From Candidatus Cloacimonadota bacterium (GTDB taxonomy: Bacteria > Cloacimonadota > Cloacimonadia > Cloacimonadales > Cloacimonadaceae): a DNA stretch of 64,000 bases. Below, in pieces: positions 1-6,875 of the stretch (its first letter is position 1; each line of letters opens with the position of its first letter). A program made the translations under genes and the position numbers. The notes beneath the pieces were generated by a model, which saw only the letters and a program-made list of their open reading frames with translations, did not search any database and was not told where the DNA came from. The stretch covers positions 1 through 64,000 of the forward strand of contig JAHDQK010000019.1 of the NCBI GenBank assembly GCA_018433885.1, read 5' to 3'.

Positions 1-216
1 AAAAATGGGATTCAAAAGAGGGATTCTATGAGACATAAATGAGAAAATAGACCAAAAAGGTCACTTAGAAACTAAAAATGGCGGGCGGCTACAGAACAAA
101 TTCATCTCAATACATGCATCGATGGTTTATGCAATGGTCTTGTCTATGAGACCTATGAAGATTATCTGGACTTTGAACGTAAGCTCACTCTGATCCACGA
201 GGCCAAGGAAAATGGT

Positions 217-2430
217 GTGGTGATCGACTTCGGCAGTGACTTTCTTGATCTGGCTCCGATAGAAGAGGAACGGCTATTATACAAGGAAGAGGCTCAGCTC
301 TATGGTCGGTTCTGCCAGGAAGTGATTCGCAGGTTGTATGGAGCAGAATCCAAAGTATTAGCCTGGAAACGGATCACCAGTGACTATAACGGCAAAAGAC
401 TGGTTCCAGAACTCTACAACCTCAAAGGACCCAGGAAAGAGAGAGCGCTACGGGAATGGCTGCGCATCTACCATGAGACCAATCTCGATATGTATGCCCT
501 GATCCACAAGAGCAAAGGCAAGTACAAAGAGCGCAAGATCAGCTATCAGGAACAGCAATACCTACTGCATCTATTGCTTAATCCCAATCGCATCAAGATC
601 GGTTCTGCCATCGTTAACCTCAAACAGATGAGCAGAAACGGGATTATTGAATCTCAGGCCAATGAACGCACGCTCAGACGCTGGTGCGAGGAATGGGCTG
701 CCAGGCATCCGGCAGAATGGCATCAAGCCAGAGATGGCAGCAAGTTTGTCTCAGAGAATCTCATCAAGAGCATTATGAGAGATGACAGCACTCTGGAAGT
801 GGGACAGGTCTGGGTGGCTGATGGACATACCCTCTCCTTCGATATTCTCAATCCTCAGACCGGCAGAGCCCAACGCATGACGATGATCATGGTGATGGAT
901 TGGGCAAGCCGATATCCTGTGGGAGCATCACTTGCCTTTACCGAAGATAGCCAGCATATCCTGACAGCCTTCCGCAATGGCTTTATCAACTGCGCTCAGA
1001 TCGCCGATAACAATAGCGGAACGATGGCGGTGCTACCCAAGTATGTCTATCTGGATAACGGCAAAGCATTCCGAGCCAAACTATTTCATGAGAGATGGGA
1101 AGAGCATGACCTGAACAAGGAACTGGGTGGTATCTTCCCCCGGCTCAATATCGGAGTAAGATTCGCCGAGAGCTACAATGCCAAAGCCAAGATCATCGAA
1201 CGCTTCTTCAAGACCTTCCAGGAGCAGTTTGAGCGGTTCATCACTACCTTTAGAGGCGCATCGATTGACGACAAGCCATCTGTGCTGAATCGCAATGAAG
1301 TCTGGGCTAAGAAGCTCTATACCGGTAAGCCACCGACTATTGAAGAGACGATGCAGATGATCGCCTTCTACGTACGCTTCTGCTATGGAGAGACACCGCA
1401 TACCTCACTTAACAGACGCACACCTTATGAAGTCTTCAATGCTGCCAGGATAGCCGAGAGTCGCCAGATAGAGATCTCCAGGCTCAACTTCCTGATGATG
1501 GCGATGGAGCGCAAGAATATCCGCGCGGAGGGTATCAGACTGGATAAGAAGGTCTACTGGCACCGGGAACTGGTTAATCATGTGGGACAGCCCTGTATCA
1601 TCCGGTTCGATTACAGCGATGCCAGATGGATAGTGGTCTATGATAAGAACGATGTATTCATCTGCCAGGCAGCACTCCGCAAGACGCAGCATCCGTTCAT
1701 TGAGGTCTCGATGGATAAGGCAGTCTCACATAAGGAACTCAACAAGGAGTACAAAGAGATCAAGGGCCTCAGGCGGGAGAAAGAACGCAATGCTAAGAAG
1801 TGGGTGGTGAACTCACAGAAAGCGGTTGATAGAATCTTGAGCAACTCCACAGCCAAGCAGGAGAAACTGGAGGATCAGGGTGCCAGAGCGCTTTTCAATA
1901 GTCCTCCCATGCTGGAAGCGCCGCCCAAGGATAGTGACGAGATCATCGAGGAGATGACCAGAAAGATGATGATGAGACTGCCCAAACATCCGGATATGCT
2001 GAGTCAGGAACAACGGGAACAGCTTGATCCCAAGGAAAAGGAGAGATTGGCAGAGCAGGAGCGGGATAGGATAATCCTCAAGGAAATCAAAGAATCATTC
2101 GAACGTATAGGACTCGAATACCAGACCAGTAATGATAAACCTCCCCTGGAGTTTGCGATAGGCTTCAGCCAAACAGCCAGAGAGTACTACAAAGCTCAAC
2201 AACGAGCCCATGCAGAACAAGAAGCATCAGATAAAGATGAAGCTACCACTTCCACCACAACAACCGCTGATGCAGGTACAGAAACTGATGATCATGATCC
2301 AACGGAAACGATCTCCAACCCAGCAGAAGTGCCTGATGATAAGCAAGCACAGGATGATGCCAGGACTGGGCAGTCACCCTTCGCACACCTCTCTAGAGCA
2401 GAACTCCTCAAACGCATCGGGATAAATTAA
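217..2430 (+). CDS. DDE transposase, Mu A / TniA (TnsB)-like
   Basis: The catalytic transposase of the element, expected to bind the ends and carry out strand transfer with the ATPase encoded next. The retroviral-integrase-fold catalytic triad is visible, numbered from the GTG at 217: Asp202 in VWVADGHTLSF, Asp280 in VYLDNGKAF and Glu328 in KAKIIERFFK. A Mu-type C-terminal beta-barrel region (about 450-520) follows, then a long charged coiled C-terminus with a Thr/Asp-rich tail. The N-terminal third (to about 190) has the helical DNA-binding character of the family. The start is uncertain. The same frame stays open back to base 76 with coding-like residues (QIHLNTCIDGL, then YETYEDYLDFERKL), but it contains no ATG, GTG or TTG before 217. 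The true N-terminus may therefore be lost, frameshifted or begin at an unusual codon. The downstream ATPase gene begins 12 nt later after a good Shine-Dalgarno sequence. Confidence 0.9.
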   Translation: MVIDFGSDFLDLAPIEEERLLYKEEAQLYGRFCQEVIRRLYGAESKVLAWKRITSDYNGKRLVPELYNLKGPRKERALREWLRIYHETNLDMYALIHKSKGKYKERKISYQEQQYLLHLLLNPNRIKIGSAIVNLKQMSRNGIIESQANERTLRRWCEEWAARHPAEWHQARDGSKFVSENLIKSIMRDDSTLEVGQVWVADGHTLSFDILNPQTGRAQRMTMIMVMDWASRYPVGASLAFTEDSQHILTAFRNGFINCAQIADNNSGTMAVLPKYVYLDNGKAFRAKLFHERWEEHDLNKELGGIFPRLNIGVRFAESYNAKAKIIERFFKTFQEQFERFITTFRGASIDDKPSVLNRNEVWAKKLYTGKPPTIEETMQMIAFYVRFCYGETPHTSLNRRTPYEVFNAARIAESRQIEISRLNFLMMAMERKNIRAEGIRLDKKVYWHRELVNHVGQPCIIRFDYSDARWIVVYDKNDVFICQAALRKTQHPFIEVSMDKAVSHKELNKEYKEIKGLRREKERNAKKWVVNSQKAVDRILSNSTAKQEKLEDQGARALFNSPPMLEAPPKDSDEIIEEMTRKMMMRLPKHPDMLSQEQREQLDPKEKERLAEQERDRIILKEIKESFERIGLEYQTSNDKPPLEFAIGFSQTAREYYKAQQRAHAEQEASDKDEATTSTTTTADAGTETDDHDPTETISNPAEVPDDKQAQDDARTGQSPFAHLSRAELLKRIGIN

Positions 2431-2442
2431 TAGGAGGATAAC

Positions 2443-3153
2443 ATGAAACAGGGAACACTCGTCAGAACGCAGAACGTGATAGCCGCAGACAAGTGCATCG
2501 AATACCTGCAAACCCGACCCAAGCTGGAGATGGTGGGACTTGGCTTGCTCTATGGCAGACCGGGACTGGGAAAGACCACTTATGCCAGTCGTATAGCTTT
2601 CAGTAAGGGCTATCTATATCTCCGGCTGGAGGCGACTACCACCCCTAAAGCCTTTGCCACCAAGCTGCTATTGGCCTTATACAAGAGGTTTGGTATGGGA
2701 GATTACATCCCATACGGTACAGCTAATGACCTTTTCATGATGTGTATAACGGTTCTGGAGGATCACAAGGATACGATCATAGTTGTTGATGAGATAGACT
2801 ACGCTTTCCGGCATCCCCAGCTCTTAGGTGCAATCAGGGATATAGTGGATGTGACCACAGCGATAGTGATCCTGGTCGGGATGCAGAATGCCAAGGATAA
2901 GCTCAATCAGATCAACGAGTATTACTTCGACAGATGCAACTTCTTCTATGAGTTCCAGGACTTGCCCAAGAAAGACATCGCCCAGTTATGCAGTGAGATC
3001 CTGGAAATCAGGTTCCATCCTGATATTGTGGAATATGTCCACTTCCACTCCTGCGGCAATGTCCGCAAAGCCATGAAGCTTATCCGTTCAGTGGAAGAAA
3101 TCGGCAGATACAAGAACCTTGAAGTAGTCTCCCAAGCCGATCTGGATGATTGA
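2443..3153 (+). CDS. AAA+ transposition ATPase, Mu B / TniB (TnsC)-like
   Basis: A DNA-binding ATPase that in Mu and TniAB/Tn7-like elements selects target DNA and activates the transposase. Visible features: Walker A GRPGLGKTT at about residues 40-48, Walker B IIVVDEID at about 112-119, and a sensor-1-like VILVGMQNA at about 142-150. At 236 aa the length fits TniB/MuB proteins. It starts at an ATG preceded by AGGAGG (in taataggaggataacatg). Its 3' end overlaps or abuts the small winged-helix gene, so the three genes form one transcription unit. Family assignment rests on the Walker motifs plus its position directly after a DDE transposase. Confidence 0.88.
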   Translation: MKQGTLVRTQNVIAADKCIEYLQTRPKLEMVGLGLLYGRPGLGKTTYASRIAFSKGYLYLRLEATTTPKAFATKLLLALYKRFGMGDYIPYGTANDLFMMCITVLEDHKDTIIVVDEIDYAFRHPQLLGAIRDIVDVTTAIVILVGMQNAKDKLNQINEYYFDRCNFFYEFQDLPKKDIAQLCSEILEIRFHPDIVEYVHFHSCGNVRKAMKLIRSVEEIGRYKNLEVVSQADLDD

Positions 3154-3160
3154 GGTCAGA

Positions 3161-3664
3161 ATGACAGACAAAGATCTTATCCTCAACTTCATCAATCAGT
3201 ATGATCGTCTGTTCAATGCAGAACTAATATCCAAGCTGACCAGTGTAAACATAGAAGTAACAGAAAAGCTATTACCTGAACTGCTCCAAAGCCAAGCAAT
3301 CAAGCAGATTGAAGATTGTCCTCCTATCTACGTCCGAGCCAACCGTTACCAAGCCAGGATCGGCTATCAGCATTACAAGGGCTGGACTTTCAGCATAGCG
3401 GATGCCCACAGGCTATTAGACATTCTGGAACAAGGCAGATACAAGTCCATCCGAGAGATTGCCCAAACCATAGGTAAATCCAGACAGTGGGTCTATATCT
3501 ATCTGGAGGCTCTGGCATCGATTGAAGTAGTTGATCTGAGGAAGCACGTTTATGTGGTTATCTCCCGCCAAAACGTGCCCAAAATCGGCAGAAAAGTCCT
3601 GAAAGGTATATTAGGTCAACTCCGGAGTTTGAATAGGATTGGGTGTTTTAGATTAATCGAATAG
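3161..3664 (+). CDS. Small winged-helix protein of the transposition operon
   Basis: Unrecognised 167-aa protein, third in the transposition operon. The C-terminal half contains a helix-turn-helix-like stretch (SIREIAQTIGKSRQWVYIYL), followed by a beta-wing-like segment (VVDLRKHVYVVIS). The N-terminal half (DLILNFINQYDRLFNAELISK, VTEKLLPELLQ) looks like a second HTH of the type that asks whether an element is present, so the protein may be a tandem winged-helix DNA binder. I chose the ATG at 3161, which has GAGGT a few bases upstream. An in-frame ATG at 3146 overlapping the ATPase stop is the alternative. It has no zinc fingers, so it is not an evident TniQ/TnsD. It could be a target-site or end-binding accessory factor, or a repressor. 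Confidence 0.7.
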   Translation: MTDKDLILNFINQYDRLFNAELISKLTSVNIEVTEKLLPELLQSQAIKQIEDCPPIYVRANRYQARIGYQHYKGWTFSIADAHRLLDILEQGRYKSIREIAQTIGKSRQWVYIYLEALASIEVVDLRKHVYVVISRQNVPKIGRKVLKGILGQLRSLNRIGCFRLIE

Positions 3665-3684
3665 TCGGTGTTAATGGCATGTAG

Positions 3685-5235
3685 CTATGGCTTCTCCTGC
3701 TTTAGATGATTCTGCATCGCCTGAAGCGTTCTGAAACCAAGTTTCCTAGCAGCTTGACTTTGGCTTGAGCTTGTTTCGATGCTTTCCCGAATGGCTTCCA
3801 GCTTGATCTTTTGAATGTCACTCATTAGATTACAATTCCCCTCTATATTAACTCGTAGCTGCTCAGATATCGGGAATCTGATACACGAAATATTGTTCTC
3901 CGAAGGTCGCTTTTTATAGGACTCTCGGGCTAATGTATCGGCCGTTATCACTGGATCGGAACTAAGTATACAGCAACGCCTTACAACAGAAATGAGCTCT
4001 CGAACATTTCCCTCCCATTGATTACTCAAAATAAATCCATAAGCGGTTTTATCGAAGCTCTTTGCTTGGTACAAAATAGAGAATTTTGCTTTAGAAGCTA
4101 AATCTGACAATTCTTTATTAGTGTCTTCTAAGCATTTGTCTGCAATAAGTACCACATCTTTTCCACGACTTCTGAGTGGGGGTAGCTCAATGATACCTTC
4201 GGATAAACGGAAAAACAAATCGAGTCTAAGCTTATCAGGACTATTTGTGGCAGACACCAATCTTACATCTACCTTCTCTCCTTTATCACTACCTATGGGC
4301 TTTACTATGCCATCCTCTAGCACTCTTAGAAGCTTAGCCTGAAGATTGTGGGACAGCTCTCCTATCTCATCAAGAAACAGAACTCCTTTATGAGCCTGTT
4401 TAAACAGACCAAGTCTATCTTCCTTTGCGTCAGTGAATGAGCCCTTAACATGTCCAAACAACTCAGATTCTGCCAATGTATCGGGCAGGTTTGCGCAGTT
4501 GAAACTGAAAAATCTCTTATTATCACGAGCTGAAGCATCCCTGTATAATTGAGCAAAAAGCTCTTTACCTGTACCGCTTTCCCCTGTGATAAGAACGTTA
4601 CGATCAAACATGGCATATTTACGAACATCATTAATCGCAGATTTTATCGTCTCGCATTCCCCGATAATCTCTTTCCCTCTAACATCACCATATAGCACTT
4701 GTCTTTTCATTTTAGTGTCAGCAGGTAGTTGTTTTTGTAGTACGTCAAAGCTGATCGAAAATGGAAAGTTTACCTCTTCCACATTTGATGTTTTTCTCGG
4801 AGTATCAGTCCATGTTTGAAGTAGGGTTGCATCATATTGAGTCCTGCCAAGTATTATAAATGAGACCGTGATGGCATTAGTTCCAGAAGATGTGTTGAAG
4901 TAAAGTGCTGTCGCTTTGCGTTTTGTTGCAAGAATTTTAGCAACCTCATCACTCATTAGTTTATGCATCACAGTAATATCTGATGTCACAAGATCGTCTT
5001 GCATTGCAATGGGATATACTGTGCAGTTATACTTTTCTTTGATTTTATTGAGATAACGCCTCAGGTTCAACTCATAGCGATCTATATAGGGGTACTGGTA
5101 GAAAGCATATACTTCATCTATCGAATGATTGCCCTTAGCCAGTATAGTTTCAATAGGGCCATAAGGTTCTACCCGCCTTGTTGCGCTTTCACAATCATGT
5201 TTCCCAATCCAACTGATTAATAAGTTCATACTCAC
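3685..5235 (-). CDS. CARF-like / sigma54-type AAA+ transcriptional activator (RtcR-like)
   Basis: Three parts are visible in 516 aa. Residues 1 to about 175 form a Rossmann-like sensor beginning MNLLISWIGKHD. It has an S-G-T segment (YFNTSSGTNAITVSFIILG) resembling the ligand-binding strand-loop of CARF domains in RtcR. Residues about 190-430 are a sigma54-activator AAA+ domain: Walker A GESGTGKE near residue 215, Walker B LFLDEIGE, and the arginine-finger region FFRLSEGIIELPPLRSR. The C-terminus is a Fis-type HTH (SQSQAARKLGFRTLQAMQNHL). The sigma54-contacting loop reads GSFTDA instead of GAFTGA, but Phe and Thr are kept. RtcR senses a nucleotide or RNA ligand and switches on a divergent operon, and the same layout is seen here with the HNH/membrane-protein operon. 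The inferred role is ligand-triggered control of that operon. I found no canonical -24/-12 site in the divergent spacer. Confidence 0.82.
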   Translation of the reverse strand: MSMNLLISWIGKHDCESATRRVEPYGPIETILAKGNHSIDEVYAFYQYPYIDRYELNLRRYLNKIKEKYNCTVYPIAMQDDLVTSDITVMHKLMSDEVAKILATKRKATALYFNTSSGTNAITVSFIILGRTQYDATLLQTWTDTPRKTSNVEEVNFPFSISFDVLQKQLPADTKMKRQVLYGDVRGKEIIGECETIKSAINDVRKYAMFDRNVLITGESGTGKELFAQLYRDASARDNKRFFSFNCANLPDTLAESELFGHVKGSFTDAKEDRLGLFKQAHKGVLFLDEIGELSHNLQAKLLRVLEDGIVKPIGSDKGEKVDVRLVSATNSPDKLRLDLFFRLSEGIIELPPLRSRGKDVVLIADKCLEDTNKELSDLASKAKFSILYQAKSFDKTAYGFILSNQWEGNVRELISVVRRCCILSSDPVITADTLARESYKKRPSENNISCIRFPISEQLRVNIEGNCNLMSDIQKIKLEAIRESIETSSSQSQAARKLGFRTLQAMQNHLKQEKP

Positions 5236-5421
5236 CTCTGGAACTAAGTTAGATACACCACGTGAAATGTCAATATATTATTCAAATCATTCAACATATT
5301 GTTGATTGACATCTCATTCTCCTAATTAGATATATCTATGTTATGCAATAAGATAAAGAAAACTGAGAGCACTTTGGAACGCCTTGCTTGTAATAGGGAC
5401 AAAACACATAAGGAGATAACA
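5236..5421. promoter_or_regulatory. Divergent promoter region of the CARF regulator and HNH operon
   Basis: The 186-bp AT-rich spacer between the divergent genes contains an 8-bp inverted repeat, ATGTCAAT (5267-5274) and ATTGACAT (5305-5312). Each arm contains TTGACA oriented towards its own gene: 5306-5311 on plus, and 5273-5268 on minus. They may be the -35 elements of two divergent sigma70 promoters, although -10 matches are weak (GATATA/TATATC at about 5329-5336 on plus, TAACTT on minus). Alternatively the arms are the operator of the regulator. A sigma54-like string TTTGGAACGCCTTGCTT (about 5373-5389) has the GG and GC doublets two bases too close for a normal -24/-12 promoter. Confidence 0.45.
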
Positions 5422-5637
5422 ATGAGTAAGTTTAGAATCAACAATGGTTACAAACAATACCTAAGTGGCAGTGGCTGGGCTTACACCCACAGACGAGTTG
5501 CTGAGAAGCAGATAGGCCATACTATCCCCAAAGGATATGAAGTTCACCATAAAAACGCTGTAAAGACTGACAACCGGCCTGCTAATCTAGCCATTTTACC
5601 TAAGGGCATCCACCAGAAAATTCACAATAACAAATAA
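5422..5637 (+). CDS. Small HNH-motif protein
   Basis: A 71-aa protein. Its C-terminal half reads like an HNH nuclease core (YEVHHKNAVKTDNRPANL, then a final GIHQKIH). The His-His, Asn-Arg-Pro-Asn-Leu and terminal His spacing matches HNH_3-type homing or phage endonucleases, which nick or cut DNA with a single metal ion. I chose the ATG at 5422 because AAGGAG sits 6 nt upstream (cataaggagataacaatg). The longer in-frame ATG at 5338 has no ribosome site. It is the first gene of the unit divergent from the CARF regulator, 12 nt before the next gene. It is very short for an autonomous nuclease and could be only a domain working with its neighbour. Confidence 0.75.
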   Translation: MSKFRINNGYKQYLSGSGWAYTHRRVAEKQIGHTIPKGYEVHHKNAVKTDNRPANLAILPKGIHQKIHNNK

Positions 5638-5649
5638 GGGGTTATCCAG

Positions 5650-6471
5650 ATGAAAAGAAGAACTCAAAACATCCATGCCCATAATACGATCAGACACGGA
5701 TACGAAGCGAAGGTGATTAACGAGTCCCTGAAAAGAGCAGGCAATAATCCACAACTCAAAGGGATTGTACACGAAGTTTTGATCAAGGATGGGATCAACT
5801 ACAATCCGGTAAACATGGTTAAAGGGATAAATGCCACACTTACAAAGAGCACAAATGCAAAAACAGTCGATGTTGTAGTAAAACAGGGCAGCAAAATCGT
5901 CGGACGAATCCAAGCGAAGGATACAGCTAACTCGATAAGCAAAGTAGTTAAGCAAGTGAAAAACGGGCAATACAATTCGGCACAGATCTTGGGTACCAAG
6001 GAGACAGCCGCAAAACTAACCGCGAGATTAGCAAAGGACGGTGTATCAAAGACAGTTAAATCGTCTGGTATAAGCTCTAGAACAACTCAAGCTATAGCAA
6101 CCAAAGCAGGAGTTAACGGGTTCACTGGATTATCCAAGGCTTGCACCACTGCAGCAAAAGGAAGTGCAGTAACAGGAGCTGTAGTTGGAACCGGTTTCGC
6201 CGTATACCAAGGGATCTGTGATCTATCTGATGGATCGAAAGACTTGGGTGAGGTCGCCCTTGATGTTGGGAAAGAAGCCGTCGGAAGTGGACTTTCCGCT
6301 GCTGGCGCAGGGGCAGCTGCTACTGCTGGCGGTGCAGTTGTTGCCACTGCTGTTACTGCTGCAGGGATAACTGGTGGAGCAGCCATAGCCTTGACGGTAG
6401 GTGCTCCGGTTGTAATAGCGGTAGGGGTTGGTTACGCGATTAAGTCGATCTGGGACTCAATCTTTAATTAG
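5650..6471 (+). CDS. Putative nuclease fused to glycine-zipper membrane domain (toxin-like)
   Basis: Not a family I can name. The 273 aa split into two visible parts. Residues about 1-120 carry a PD-(D/E)xK-like pattern: Glu in GIVHEVL, Asp in TVDVVVKQGSK, and Gln-x-Lys in GRIQAKDT. Residues about 150-273 are Ala/Gly/Val-rich and hydrophobic (GAGAAATAGGAVVATAVTAA, then GAPVVIAVGVGYAIK). Such glycine-zipper stretches are typical of membrane-inserting or pore-forming toxins and effectors. It has no N-terminal signal peptide. AAGGGG precedes the ATG by about 8 nt. It lies 12 nt downstream of the HNH gene and is presumably co-transcribed with it. Inferred role: an effector that damages DNA and/or the membrane when the CARF regulator is triggered. 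Confidence 0.65.
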   Translation: MKRRTQNIHAHNTIRHGYEAKVINESLKRAGNNPQLKGIVHEVLIKDGINYNPVNMVKGINATLTKSTNAKTVDVVVKQGSKIVGRIQAKDTANSISKVVKQVKNGQYNSAQILGTKETAAKLTARLAKDGVSKTVKSSGISSRTTQAIATKAGVNGFTGLSKACTTAAKGSAVTGAVVGTGFAVYQGICDLSDGSKDLGEVALDVGKEAVGSGLSAAGAGAAATAGGAVVATAVTAAGITGGAAIALTVGAPVVIAVGVGYAIKSIWDSIFN

Positions 6472-6536
6472 AACGAGTGCTCTGATTTAATTGATGAAAC
6501 ACAACAACACAAACAAACCTCAAGGAGGATAGAGCT

Positions 6537-6791
6537 ATGTACTTTGGTTATATGAATCAATTGCTCAAAATGATGGTCACCGTGAAGCAAATCGAACAGC
6601 TTAATCAAATCTGTAACAATCCGCAGAGGAGTTACTCTCAGGAATCAGCTGAAACAGACGGAACTTGTAATGACAAAGCTGCAAAACTTGCAGATGCTTA
6701 CAGAGCATATGGCGAGTATTGCTCACTATTTGGAATAACACCAAGCGATGAAGGATTCAAGGTGTGGTACGGCGAGAACATTGATGAGTAA
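6537..6791 (+). CDS. Small hypothetical protein
   Basis: An 84-aa acidic protein of unknown function. It starts MYFGYMNQLLKMMVTVKQIEQL and ends in a compact segment with aromatic residues (YRAYGEYCSLFGITPSDEGFKVWYGENID). No motif is recognised. The strong ribosome site AAGGAGG 9 nt upstream of the ATG supports translation. It is 65 nt after the membrane/nuclease gene and 84 nt before the large ATPase gene. A sigma70-like promoter lies in that second gap, so this gene is probably the last of the first cargo unit. An immunity or antitoxin role next to a toxin-like gene is a guess based on size and position. Confidence 0.6.
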   Translation: MYFGYMNQLLKMMVTVKQIEQLNQICNNPQRSYSQESAETDGTCNDKAAKLADAYRAYGEYCSLFGITPSDEGFKVWYGENIDE

Positions 6792-6820
6792 GCAGATGCC
6801 GTGATGAGTTCATTCAAGTA

Positions 6821-6848
6821 TTGACAATTTTGATCACTCTAACATAAT
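6821..6848 (+). promoter_or_regulatory. Sigma70-like promoter of the main defence run
   Basis: TTGACA at 6821-6826, then a 16-bp spacer, then CATAAT at 6843-6848 (6/6 and 5/6 matches). Transcription would start near 6855, about 20 nt before the ATG of the 1,432-aa gene. It is the best sigma70 match upstream of the long cargo run, so that run can be expressed independently of the CARF-controlled genes. Confidence 0.6.
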
Positions 6849-6875
6849 GGAAATTTATAGGTTGTGAGGTGAAAA

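Noticed and set aside
1-75. GGGATTC direct repeat near the left edge, partly like the right-end unit
   Set aside because: It is in the same orientation as the right-end repeats instead of inverted, and only a few bases match, so it is not evidence of a left end.
5373-5389. Sigma54-like promoter TTTGGAACGCCTTGCTT before the HNH operon
   Set aside because: The GG and GC doublets are 10 rather than 12 bases apart, which sigma54 does not tolerate; kept only as a remark in the regulatory entry.
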